From positions 62,001-126,000 of the forward strand of contig NZ_CDOI01000001.1 in the NCBI RefSeq assembly GCF_000827555.1: 64,000 nucleotides of DNA. Direction: 5' to 3'. The stretch comes from Capnocytophaga canis (GTDB taxonomy: Bacteria > Bacteroidota > Bacteroidia > Flavobacteriales > Flavobacteriaceae). Under the pieces are notes generated by a model. That model saw only the letters and a program-made list of their open reading frames with translations, was not told the origin of the DNA and searched no databases. Position numbers and translations under genes: made by a program. This document shows, piece after piece, positions 17,606-25,451 of the stretch (the stretch's first letter is position 1; every line of letters starts with the position of its first letter).

Positions 17606-17920
17606 ATGGATTTAAAAAAAATAGACGCTCCTATTTCAACGATTACTTATAGTCGTGCCGATATTGAGGCTGAAACAGGAAATATTTATGAAGCTATATC
17701 AATCATTGCAAAAAGAGCCGTGCAAATTAACGCGGAAATTAAGAAAGAATTGATTGATAAATTAGAGGAATTTGCAACTAATAATGATAATTTGGAAGAA
17801 ATATTTGAAAATAAAGAACAAATAGAGGTTTCTAAATTTTATGAAAGATTACCAAAACCACAAGCAATTGCTGTGAAAGAATGGTTAGACAAAAAGGTAT
17901 ATCACAGAGAAACTACTTAA
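17606..17920 (+). CDS. rpoZ: DNA-directed RNA polymerase omega subunit, Bacteroidota type
   Basis: A 104-residue RpoZ/Rpb6-like protein that stabilises the beta' subunit of RNA polymerase. The segment T-G-N-I-Y-E-A-I-S-I-I-A-K-R-A (about 25-39) matches the omega core (usually N-x-x-x-A-x-x-x-A-x-x-A). The position just after bamD and before coaBC is the standard place. A hairpin follows the stop codon, so it ends the fabG-bamD-rpoZ transcript. Confidence 0.88.
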   Translation: MDLKKIDAPISTITYSRADIEAETGNIYEAISIIAKRAVQINAEIKKELIDKLEEFATNNDNLEEIFENKEQIEVSKFYERLPKPQAIAVKEWLDKKVYHRETT

Positions 17921-17939
17921 AAATTTTCGTTTTCATAGT

Positions 17940-17984
17940 AAAGGGGAAAGCAATTGAAATAAGAAGTTGCTGTCCCTTTTTTTG
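17940..17984 (+). terminator. Terminator after rpoZ
   Basis: An interrupted stem (AAAGGG 17940-17945 with CCCTTT, and GCAA with TTGC inside) is followed by a run of T residues on the plus strand. Confidence 0.7.
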
Positions 17985-18062
17985 TCTACATATATTTATT
18001 CATGCTTAATTCTTTAACTCCGTTATTTATGCAATCACAGGTAATTTGCTAAATATTAGCAG

Positions 18063-18094
18063 ATTGAGCAAATTCGTTTCTGTAGCTAATTTTG
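18063..18094 (+). promoter_or_regulatory. Promoter of coaBC (-33 ATTG, -7 TAATTTTG)
   Basis: ATTG (18063-18066) and TAATTTTG (18087-18094) are separated by 20 bases. The -33 is imperfect. It would give a leader of about 155 bases. Confidence 0.45.
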
Positions 18095-18254
18095 TTTTAT
18101 ATTTAGAAATTGCTTTAACTAAAGAAAAATATCGGTACATGTATCGTCAAAGTTCTTACATTTTCTAAAAATTAGGGTAAAGGCACACCAGAAGAATTTG
18201 TATGTATTTGTGATGAACATCTATATGAGACAAGCGATAAGAAAATCAAAAGAT

Positions 18255-19451
18255 ATGTCACTACAAGGGAAAAATATCGTTTTAGGAATTACGGGGGGCA
18301 TTGCCGCTTACAAAACAGCTCATTTGGTACGCCTTTTTGTAAAAAAAGGAGCAAATGTTAAGGTAATTTTGACTCAAAGTGCTACAGAATTTATAACTCC
18401 ACTGACTCTTTCTACCTTGTCGAAAAATGAGGTATATACTTCATTTTCAACGACAGATGCACGCTGGAATAACCACGTAGAATTAGCCTCTTGGGCTGAT
18501 TTCATGATCATAGCTCCTGCTACAGCTAACACTTTAGCAAAGATGGCTACGGGGTTATGCGATAATTTTTTACTAGCAACTTACTTATCAGCTAACGTTC
18601 CAGTGTTCGTAGCTCCTGCTATGGATTTAGATATGTATGCTCATCCTACACTCAGTAAAAATTTATCTCAAATTGCAGAGCATGGAAATCATGTTATTCC
18701 TGCTACTTTTGGTGAATTAGCAAGTGGGTTGGTTGGACAAGGTCGCATGGCAGAACCTGAGAATATTGTTTCTTTCATCGAAAATACGTTTGATAATAAT
18801 TTACCGATGAAAGGCAAACGATTACTCATAACTGCAGGGCCAACTTACGAAGCTATTGATCCTGTGAGATTTATAGGCAATTTTTCGACAGGAAAAATGG
18901 GCATAGCTTTAGCAAATGAGGCTTTACAACAAGGAGCTATCGTTGATTTGGTATTAGGGCCTTCTGCGGAGAAAAATATACATAAAAACATACGGCTACA
19001 TCGAGTAATAACTGCTGATGAAATGTATGAAAAGGTAGCCTCATTATTTGAAAACACGGACATGGCTATTCTTTCGGCAGCTGTTGCAGATTATAAACCT
19101 AAGAATCCTGCTTCTGAAAAAATTAAGAAAAATGACAATGAACTTCATTTAGAATTGGTTAAGAATAGAGATATACTTGCTTCATTAGGTGCTAACAAAA
19201 AACATCAGTTGCTTATAGGATTCGCTTTAGAAACAGAAAATGAACTTGCCAACGCCAAGTCAAAGTTGAAGCGTAAAAATTTAGACGCTATTGTACTTAA
19301 CTCACTCAAAGACAAGGGTGCAGGATTTGGCACGGAAACCAATAAAGTTGCTTTTATCACTCATGATGCAGAAGTTTCTTTTCCCTTGAAAGATAAGAAT
19401 GAGGTAGCCAAAGACATTCTCCGCGAAATCTCGGATCGATTCTACAAATAA
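18255..19451 (+). CDS. coaBC: Phosphopantothenoylcysteine decarboxylase/phosphopantothenate-cysteine ligase
   Basis: A bifunctional coenzyme A synthesis enzyme: CoaB ligates cysteine to phosphopantothenate and CoaC decarboxylates the product. The N-terminal flavin-binding CoaC part (about 1-180) has G-I-T-G-G-I-A-A-Y-K, the His of H-V-E-L-A, and P-A-M-D-L-D-M-Y in place of the usual PxMNxxMW. The CoaB part has T-A-G-P-T-Y-E-A-I-D-P-V-R (about 198) and A-A-V-A-D-Y-K-P. 398 residues is exact. The genes that often follow it in this phylum (DUF4835, recN) are absent. Confidence 0.95.
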   Translation: MSLQGKNIVLGITGGIAAYKTAHLVRLFVKKGANVKVILTQSATEFITPLTLSTLSKNEVYTSFSTTDARWNNHVELASWADFMIIAPATANTLAKMATGLCDNFLLATYLSANVPVFVAPAMDLDMYAHPTLSKNLSQIAEHGNHVIPATFGELASGLVGQGRMAEPENIVSFIENTFDNNLPMKGKRLLITAGPTYEAIDPVRFIGNFSTGKMGIALANEALQQGAIVDLVLGPSAEKNIHKNIRLHRVITADEMYEKVASLFENTDMAILSAAVADYKPKNPASEKIKKNDNELHLELVKNRDILASLGANKKHQLLIGFALETENELANAKSKLKRKNLDAIVLNSLKDKGAGFGTETNKVAFITHDAEVSFPLKDKNEVAKDILREISDRFYK

Positions 19452-19470
19452 TAGTGTTGATTTAAAGTAC

Positions 19471-19510
19471 AAACACACAGATAAGAACTTAACTTCTTGT
19501 CTGTGTGTTT
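19471..19510. terminator. Bidirectional hairpin between coaBC and sucC
   Basis: A 17-bp stem with one T-G wobble (19471-19487 with 19494-19510) and a 6-base loop lies between two convergent genes. Confidence 0.8.
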
Positions 19511-19536
19511 ATAAACTTAAAAATTGTATTACTACA

Positions 19537-20730
19537 TTATCCTAAAACTTCTTTCACTTTATCAGCAGCTTCTTGGAACATAATAGCAGAATGTACTGCC
19601 AATCCTGAATTGTCAATGATTTCTTTTGCTAATTCAGCATTTGTGCCTTGTAAACGTACAATGATTGGAACTGCTATATCTCCTCCCATATTTTTGTAAG
19701 CATCAACGATTCCCTGTGCTACGCGATCACAACGTACTATTCCACCGAAAATATTTACTAAAATAGCTTTCACTTGTGGGTCTTTTAAGATAATACGGAA
19801 AGCCGTTTCCACACGTTTAGCGTCAGCTGTTCCTCCAACATCCAAAAAGTTTGCAGGTGAACCTCCTGCTTGTTTTATCAAGTCCATCGTTGCCATTGCA
19901 AGTCCTGCCCCGTTTACCATACACCCCACATTTCCATCCAAAGCTACGTAGTTCAGTCCTACAGCTTTAGCTTCAACTTCAATTGGGTTTTCTTCACGTA
20001 AGTCACGTAAATCAACATAGTTTTTATGACGGTATAAAGCGTTGTCATCAAGAACAACTTTGGCGTCTACTGCAAGAATTTTATTGTCTGAAGTTTTTAA
20101 TACGGGGTTGATTTCAAACAGACTTGCATCGGATGATACATAGCAATTGTACAAAGCGGTAACGAATTTGACCATTTCTTTGAAAGCATCGCCTGTAACT
20201 CCTAAATTAAACGCCACTTGACGAGCTTGGAAAGGTAATAAACCAACAGCAGGATCGATTTCTTCTGTAAAAATCAAATGAGGGGTTTTTTCAGCTACCG
20301 TTTCAATGTCCATTCCTCCTTCAGTCGAGTACATAATCATATTTTTCCCTTTTGAACGATCTAGTAGTACAGACATATAGAACTCTTCAGGTTGGCTTTC
20401 TCCTGGATAGTATACATCCTCCGCGATAAGGACTTGATGAACCTTTTTACCTTCAGGAGGGGTTTGTGGAGTCACCAAATTCATTCCTATGATTTGTTCA
20501 GCAAGAGGCTCAACATCTTGCAGTCCTTTAGCTAATTTTACTCCTCCACCTTTGCCACGACCACCCGCGTGAATTTGTGCTTTTACTACATACCACTGGG
20601 TTCCTGTTTCTGCGGTTAGTTGTTTAGCAGCATCTACTGCTTCTTTTGGACTTTGAGCCACAATACCACGTTGTACGCGTACGCCAAAACTCGAAAGTAT
20701 TTCTTTTCCTTGATATTCGTGTAAATTCAT
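19537..20730 (-). CDS. sucC: Succinyl-CoA synthetase (ADP-forming) beta subunit
   Basis: A TCA-cycle enzyme subunit that interconverts succinyl-CoA and succinate with nucleotide phosphorylation. The ATP-grasp domain occupies the first half (M-N-L-H-E-Y-Q-G-K-E-I-L start; G-R-G-K-G-G-G-V-K-L about 54-63), and the C-terminal CoA-ligase domain contains G-G-I-V-R-C-D. 397 residues is the normal length. A -7 box TATCTTTG lies at 20755-20762. sucD is not adjacent, so the alpha subunit must lie elsewhere. Confidence 0.97.
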   Translation of the reverse strand: MNLHEYQGKEILSSFGVRVQRGIVAQSPKEAVDAAKQLTAETGTQWYVVKAQIHAGGRGKGGGVKLAKGLQDVEPLAEQIIGMNLVTPQTPPEGKKVHQVLIAEDVYYPGESQPEEFYMSVLLDRSKGKNMIMYSTEGGMDIETVAEKTPHLIFTEEIDPAVGLLPFQARQVAFNLGVTGDAFKEMVKFVTALYNCYVSSDASLFEINPVLKTSDNKILAVDAKVVLDDNALYRHKNYVDLRDLREENPIEVEAKAVGLNYVALDGNVGCMVNGAGLAMATMDLIKQAGGSPANFLDVGGTADAKRVETAFRIILKDPQVKAILVNIFGGIVRCDRVAQGIVDAYKNMGGDIAVPIIVRLQGTNAELAKEIIDNSGLAVHSAIMFQEAADKVKEVLG

Positions 20731-20849
20731 TTTTTAGATTTATTTATAATTCACAAAGATAGAAAACAATTTTTATAAAAAAAAATATTCTGTTTTTTTT
20801 GATTAATTATTTTTGTGAAACTTGTACAAAAAACAAATGATATTTTGTG

Positions 20850-21560
20850 CTAATTCTTCCTTTTTTGTAGTAATGAAATGAATACATAGGCAACAATGAT
20901 CAAAGGAATTGCTACAAATTGCAGAATAACCAATGAAAGGACGCATATTCCTAAGAAGATATATTTAATTTTATTGTTCTTGAAACTAAAATCTTTGAAT
21001 TTCAAGGCGAAAAGAGGAATTTCAGCATTGAGCATATACGAACTTAATAGCGTAATACATACTAAAAACCAAGTGTTTTGAAGGATGATTTCAAAAAAAT
21101 CCGCTGGTTGGAATTGTAAAATAACAGGCAATGATAGAATAAATAGAGCGTTTGCAGGAGTTGGTAATCCAATGAATCCCGTTGCCTGTCGAGTATCTAT
21201 ATTAAATTTAGCCAATCGATAAGCGGAAGCTAAAGTTATTAATAGTCCGAAGTAGGGCAAAATATCAGTTAGTAGAGTTTTATTTTCGTTTACAAAATCA
21301 CTTTTAGCGATGAGTTGAAACATTACAATTCCTGGGACTACACCTGCTGTAACCATATCTGCTAAGGAATCCAGTTGTAGACCTAATTCAGATTTTACGT
21401 TCAACAAACGAGCAAAAAAACCATCAAAAAAGTCAAAGAATATCCCTAATGAAACAAAAAGTCCTGTCATGGCAAAATTGCCTTTTACGGCATAGATCAC
21501 CGCAATACTTCCGCATAATAAATTCAGTAGAGTTATCAGATTTGGGATGTGCTTTTTCAT
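20850..21560 (-). CDS. pssA: CDP-diacylglycerol--serine O-phosphatidyltransferase
   Basis: A membrane enzyme making phosphatidylserine, the precursor of phosphatidylethanolamine. The CDP-alcohol phosphotransferase motif D-x2-D-G-x2-A-R-x8-G-x3-D-x3-D is fully present between about 43 and 68 (D-F-F-D-G-F-F-A-R ... G-L-Q-L-D-S-L-A-D). About seven hydrophobic segments cover 236 residues. The first residues M-K-K-H-I-P-N-L-I-T-L-L-N fit the family start. Confidence 0.94.
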   Translation of the reverse strand: MKKHIPNLITLLNLLCGSIAVIYAVKGNFAMTGLFVSLGIFFDFFDGFFARLLNVKSELGLQLDSLADMVTAGVVPGIVMFQLIAKSDFVNENKTLLTDILPYFGLLITLASAYRLAKFNIDTRQATGFIGLPTPANALFILSLPVILQFQPADFFEIILQNTWFLVCITLLSSYMLNAEIPLFALKFKDFSFKNNKIKYIFLGICVLSLVILQFVAIPLIIVAYVFISLLQKRKN

Positions 21561-21587
21561 AAAAATTGTGCTTTGTTTTCGACAAAA

Positions 21588-21618
21588 AAAGGCTGTCCGA
21601 TAGTTTTGGAAAGCCTTT
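21588..21618 (-). terminator. Terminator after the FKBP-like lipoprotein gene
   Basis: An 11-bp stem with one mismatch (21588-21598 with 21608-21618) is followed by seven T residues on the minus strand, just upstream of pssA. Confidence 0.75.
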
Positions 21619-21666
21619 ATTTTGAGTTTGTTAAATTTTGTGTTGTGTCAAGTGATTAATTTATAA

Positions 21667-22482
21667 TTATTTACAAGTGTCTGCATCCAAGTAGTCGGGA
21701 TGGGAGTCGTTATCACAATTGGTATATGTAATTATTCCATAGTCATCTACTTGAATTTCTTCCAATGAAGGTTTGCCATCTCTGTCGTGGTCAGCCCGTT
21801 TGGTTTTTATCAAATGTATTGTAAACATCAAAGGGGAGTAGGCAGGAATACTTTGTTTTGATGTGTTGAAATATGCTAAACGTGAGGGCATAAAAAATAC
21901 ACCAACCCCGCCATCAGTTGGAGTTTGAATAGTTCCATCAACATTGACCGTGATTTCAGAAGCTGAATCTTTCAACTCAGCGATGCTGTGTCTGAATCCT
22001 CGAATTACATTTATGGCATTTGGATTTGTCACATCACCCAGCAAATCAAACCAATTCGACTGTGTGTATCCTACTGACCTGTCAAATTCTATTCCTTTTA
22101 ATAACTGTCCTCTGTAAGCTATGTAAACCGAATCGGCTATACTTGATTTCATTCCTGTTCCCTCTTGTACAGGCAGGTAGTAGAGTTTATGACGTACTTT
22201 TTTGTTATTAGCATCATAAGCATCAATTTCTATGGTTTTTACCAAATCCATGAGAGATGTTTGGTTTGCATTTGCCCCAGCAATGGTGTCTAAAACTACC
22301 TCGTTATTTTTAAAAGTATGGAAGTGTGTTTTTAAGTAGTTGGTAATAGCTGCGTCGTTCTCATCACGTACTTCAGTTACATCACGAGGAGGCGTTATAG
22401 GCTTTGATTCTTCCTCTTTTTTACAGGAAATAATCGATAAAATAGCTAATAGGCTGATACTTAGTGTTATTTTTCGCAACAT
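21667..22482 (-). CDS. FKBP-like peptidyl-prolyl isomerase lipoprotein with calcium-binding-type tail
   Basis: A 271-residue lipoprotein (lipobox I-I-S-C, Cys20). Residues after the cysteine, K-K-E-E-E, fit the K-(D/E)2 export signal reported for surface lipoproteins of Capnocytophaga canimorsus. The middle (about 110-225) has FKBP features: Y-I-A-Y-R-G-Q-L-L-K-G-I-E-F-D-R-S, the V-I-R-G-F segment, and G-V-F-F-M-P-S-R-L-A-Y-F. The C terminus has two Asp-rich loops (D-H-D-R-D-G-K; D-N-D-S-H-P-D-Y-L-D-A-D) like thrombospondin type 3 repeats. An upstream ATG at 22548 precedes a non-signal stretch; the start at 22482 is preferred. Confidence 0.8.
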   Translation of the reverse strand: MLRKITLSISLLAILSIISCKKEEESKPITPPRDVTEVRDENDAAITNYLKTHFHTFKNNEVVLDTIAGANANQTSLMDLVKTIEIDAYDANNKKVRHKLYYLPVQEGTGMKSSIADSVYIAYRGQLLKGIEFDRSVGYTQSNWFDLLGDVTNPNAINVIRGFRHSIAELKDSASEITVNVDGTIQTPTDGGVGVFFMPSRLAYFNTSKQSIPAYSPLMFTIHLIKTKRADHDRDGKPSLEEIQVDDYGIITYTNCDNDSHPDYLDADTCK

Positions 22483-22526
22483 ATATTTTTTTTGTTTTTT
22501 CAAGGGTGCAAGATACGAAATTATAT

Positions 22527-22534
22527 TATTTTTG
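22527..22534 (+). promoter_or_regulatory. -7 box of the S4-domain gene
   Basis: TATTTTTG on the plus strand, 32 bases ahead of the ATG. Confidence 0.45.
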
Positions 22535-22566
22535 CGATATACTTTCATTGTTAATATTCAGATTTT

Positions 22567-22956
22567 ATGAGAATTGATAAATTTCTTTGGTGTGTACGCT
22601 ACTACAAAACTCGGAATATGGCTACGGAGGCCTGTAAAAAAGGACATGTACGGATTAATGGTGACATTGCCAAGCCTTCACGAGAGGTTTTTAATGCCGA
22701 TAAAATAGCTCTTCGCAAAAACCAAATTACCTACGAATTGAAAGTGCTGGATATTCCTCCATCACGCGTAGGAGCTAAGTTACTGGATTTATATCGACAA
22801 GATCTGACGCCTCCTGAAGCTTTTGAACATGCTGAATTGATGAAATTATCACAAGAGTACTACCGAAAAAAAGGTGAGGGTCGTCCTACTAAAAAAGATC
22901 GACGTGCCATAGATAGCTTACTCAACGATGCCGATGACGACGATTGGGATATTTAA
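22567..22956 (+). CDS. hslR: RNA-binding S4 domain protein (Hsp15 family)
   Basis: In E. coli Hsp15 rescues stalled 50S subunits carrying peptidyl-tRNA. The S4 domain fills residues 1-60 (M-R-I-D-K-F-L-W-C-V-R-Y-Y-K-T-R; K-G-H-V-R-I-N-G). A basic/polar helix with K-K-G-E-G-R-P-T-K-K-D-R-R follows, and the protein ends in an acidic tail (D-A-D-D-D-D-W-D). 129 residues fits. It is divergent from the FKBP-like gene and convergent with DUF4254. Confidence 0.88.
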   Translation: MRIDKFLWCVRYYKTRNMATEACKKGHVRINGDIAKPSREVFNADKIALRKNQITYELKVLDIPPSRVGAKLLDLYRQDLTPPEAFEHAELMKLSQEYYRKKGEGRPTKKDRRAIDSLLNDADDDDWDI

Positions 22957-23106
22957 TTAAATCCTAAACTATTTATTAAAAATTGAAAGCATTTTCAAAA
23001 GGTGTTTTTTACAAAATCTTGTTTTTAAGGTCTTTGTAAAGAAACAAGCTATGCTTAAAAAAGAAACGTGGCATCACGAACGAATATTTCAGAGTAATCT
23101 TCTATG

Positions 23107-23706
23107 CTATTTCCCTCTCAAAATCGGATTCAGTTCCTCGTCGTTGTACATTTTCATCTGTTTGTAAACTTTCATGTACTTCCTACCAGCTTCAATATCA
23201 GCTAATAATTGATCAAGAGCATCAGAAAGATCTTTGCGTTGTTCAATTAGTACGTTGAGTTTTTCTTGACATTTGGCTCTATGTTTGTCTGAAGCATCAG
23301 GTCGATTTACTTCCTCTTGCATGTGATAAATTTTCAATGCCAAAATCGACAGTCTGTCCACTGCCCATGCTGGGCTTTCGGTGTTAATTGTTGCATTTTC
23401 AATAGGTTTTACATTTTTATAGGTGTGTAAAAAGTAACTGTCTATATACTCTACCGTATCGGTACGGTCTTGATTTGAAGCGTCAATTTTCCGTTTTAAA
23501 TCTAAGGCTTCGACAGGGTCGATATTCGGATCACGAATAATGTCCTCGTAGTGCCATTGTACAGTGTCTATCCAATTTTTACGATAGAGTAAATGCTCCA
23601 TCGAAGATGAAGGATATGGATTGCTAAATGGCTGATACACATCATCTAAGATATGATATTTTTGAATGCTTTCTTCAAAAATCGCTAAGGCTTTTTCACT
23701 AAACAT
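23107..23706 (-). CDS. DUF4254 domain-containing protein
   Basis: A 199-residue cytoplasmic, mostly helical protein with no signal peptide. The composition and the segment L-L-Y-R-K-N-W-I-D-T-V-Q-W-H-Y-E-D-I-I-R-D match what I know of DUF4254, a family found in Bacteroidota often near glycosyltransferase genes. Function unknown. It stands alone here, between the S4-domain gene and the Mla pair. Confidence 0.75.
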   Translation of the reverse strand: MFSEKALAIFEESIQKYHILDDVYQPFSNPYPSSSMEHLLYRKNWIDTVQWHYEDIIRDPNIDPVEALDLKRKIDASNQDRTDTVEYIDSYFLHTYKNVKPIENATINTESPAWAVDRLSILALKIYHMQEEVNRPDASDKHRAKCQEKLNVLIEQRKDLSDALDQLLADIEAGRKYMKVYKQMKMYNDEELNPILRGK

Positions 23707-23784
23707 ATGTATATATTTTAGAGGTGTTTAAAATTCTAATGGTATATAATTATAATTTAAAACTTTGATTGTTAAATGCTTACG

Positions 23785-24564
23785 TTATTTGAGTGTGTTG
23801 GAATGTTCATCCAAATAAGCTCTTCGTACTTTTTTAAATAGTTCCGAGGAGTATACAAAATCCGTAACAGCTTCATTGTCAGTTATAAAAATTGTATCTT
23901 TTGAACCTTCCCATTCTTTATATCCATTTTTGAGGAATATGATTTTTGCTCCAATTTCCATTACGGAGTTCATATCATGGGTGTTAATAATAGTGGTAAT
24001 ATTAAATTCTTCGGTGATTTCCTGAATCAAATTGTCGATAACGATAGCCGTTTTTGGATCAAGACCTGAGTTAGGTTCATCACAAAATAAAAAATTCGGA
24101 CGATTGACGATTGCACGGGCGATGGCAACTCTTTTTTGCATACCTCCAGAAATTTCTGAAGGCAATTTATGCTCAGCATTCACCAATTTCACACGATTGA
24201 GTACCATATCAGCTCTTTCGCGAATTTCTTCTGGAGTTTTTGAAGAAAACATCTGTAATGGAAATGTTACATTTTCAAGTACAGTCATAGAATCAAATAA
24301 AGCACTTCCTTGAAAAACCATTCCCATTTTTTGGCGTAGCTTTGTGCGTTCGTTGCGCTTCATTTCAGCATAGCTAACCCCGTCATAGATAATATCACCC
24401 TCATCGGGTGTGAATAATCCTAATAAAGATTTTAAAAAAACAGTTTTTCCAGAACCACTTTGACCGATGATTAGGTTAGTTTTTCCTTTTTCAAAAGTTG
24501 TTGATATACCTTTCAGTACAGGTACTCCGTTAAATGATTTATGTAGGTTTTTAACTTGAATCAT
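23785..24564 (-). CDS. mlaF: ABC transporter ATP-binding protein (MlaF-like)
   Basis: It powers a phospholipid transporter of the Mla/Mce class that maintains outer membrane asymmetry. The order is Walker A G-Q-S-G-S-G-K-T (about 34-41), Q-loop, signature S-G-G-M-Q-K-R-V-A-I-A-R-A (about 139-151) and Walker B F-L-F-C-D-E-P-N-S-G-L-D-P (about 157-169). The S-G-G-M-Q-K-R form is typical of MlaF. 259 residues. It follows the permease by 38 bases on the same strand. The Mce-domain substrate-binding partner is not in this window. Confidence 0.93.
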   Translation of the reverse strand: MIQVKNLHKSFNGVPVLKGISTTFEKGKTNLIIGQSGSGKTVFLKSLLGLFTPDEGDIIYDGVSYAEMKRNERTKLRQKMGMVFQGSALFDSMTVLENVTFPLQMFSSKTPEEIRERADMVLNRVKLVNAEHKLPSEISGGMQKRVAIARAIVNRPNFLFCDEPNSGLDPKTAIVIDNLIQEITEEFNITTIINTHDMNSVMEIGAKIIFLKNGYKEWEGSKDTIFITDNEAVTDFVYSSELFKKVRRAYLDEHSNTLK

Positions 24565-24602
24565 AGTTTTGTTTGTTCCTTTTTTAAATGAGTGAAGTAA
24601 TT

Positions 24603-25340
24603 TTAGGCGTAGAACAACTGTGTCAATACCGAATTAACTATAATAATCACAATACTCGTCCATACGAACGATGTTGTACTTGCCTTTCCAACATCTAAAG
24701 CTCCACCTTTCATGTAGTAACCGTGATATGCAGGGACTGTAGCTAAGAAAAAGGAAAATACCAATGTTTTGGTAAAGGCATAAACTAAATCGTATGTTTT
24801 GAACTGCATTTGTACCCCTTCTATAAACTCGCCTGAAAAAGCAGCTCCACTTGCCACAGTTGAGACCCAACCTCCTACAATACCTACGAACATGCCAATC
24901 GCAACCAGAAAAGGAAAGAAAAGCAGTGCAATGATTTTCGGAAAAACCAAATAGTTTAGTGAATTTACTCCCATAACATCTAAAGCGTCAATCTGTTCTG
25001 TAACTCGCATTGTTCCGATGCTTGAAGTTATGAATGATCCTACCTTTCCTGCTAAAATTACTGATGTAAATGTCGGTGCAAATTCCAAAATGATGGATTG
25101 ACGTGTAGCAAAACCTATTAGTGATTTCATTACCAAAGGAGAGTCTAAGTTCAATGCTGTTTGAATAGCAACGACTCCCCCTATGAAAAATGAAACGAAT
25201 AGGATGATTCCTAATGAGTTGACTATCAGATCATCAATTTCTTTGATGATTAGCTTTTTTGTGATTGACCATCGCGTCCTTTTTCTGAATATATCGTAGA
25301 GCATTATAAAGTAACGCCCAATAGCTTCAATGTGTTTCAT
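24603..25340 (-). CDS. mlaE: MlaE-family ABC transporter permease
   Basis: Inner membrane permease partner of the MlaF-like ATPase in the Mla/Mce lipid transport system. 245 residues with about five hydrophobic segments and the family segments G-S-F-I-T-S-S-I-G-T-M-R-V-T-E-Q-I-D-A-L (about 113-132). The ATG at 25340 is used; a TTG at 25358 overlaps the -7 box and would give a six-residue extension. Confidence 0.93.
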   Translation of the reverse strand: MKHIEAIGRYFIMLYDIFRKRTRWSITKKLIIKEIDDLIVNSLGIILFVSFFIGGVVAIQTALNLDSPLVMKSLIGFATRQSIILEFAPTFTSVILAGKVGSFITSSIGTMRVTEQIDALDVMGVNSLNYLVFPKIIALLFFPFLVAIGMFVGIVGGWVSTVASGAAFSGEFIEGVQMQFKTYDLVYAFTKTLVFSFFLATVPAYHGYYMKGGALDVGKASTTSFVWTSIVIIIVNSVLTQLFYA

Positions 25341-25355
25341 AGTGAAAAATAAGAG

Positions 25356-25363
25356 CAAAAATA
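25356..25363 (-). promoter_or_regulatory. -7 box of the mlaE-mlaF operon
   Basis: TATTTTTG lies 15 bases before the mlaE ATG, with a TTTG 18 bases further upstream (25382-25385). Confidence 0.5.
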
Positions 25364-25390
25364 CAAAAAAATATTGGTTTACAAAAAAGT

Positions 25391-25416
25391 AAGGCTATCC
25401 TTTTTACGAATAGCCT
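25391..25416 (-). terminator. Terminator after the OmpP1/FadL gene
   Basis: AGGCTAT at 25392-25398 pairs with ATAGCCT at 25410-25416, followed by a T-rich stretch on the minus strand. It lies against the -33 region of the mlaE promoter. Confidence 0.6.
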
Positions 25417-25451
25417 ATCCTTATTTATTAAATAACAAATTGTATAGATTT

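Larger units (their letters stand above)
17921..18254. other. 334-base region between rpoZ and coaBC
   Basis: It holds the rpoZ terminator, the coaBC promoter (18063-18094) and a leader of roughly 155 bases. An in-frame TTG (18198) and ATGs at 18213 and 18225 open the coaBC frame early; the family start is at 18255. No other gene or known riboswitch is seen. Confidence 0.5.

Noticed and set aside
17921-18254. Hidden small gene or riboswitch before coaBC
   Set aside because: Only the terminator, promoter box and in-frame early start codons are visible; no conserved aptamer motif or coding composition.
22483-22548. N-terminal extension of the FKBP-like lipoprotein to 22548
   Set aside because: It would place a lysine-rich stretch before the signal peptide and bury the lipobox; the ATG at 22482 gives a normal lipoprotein signal.
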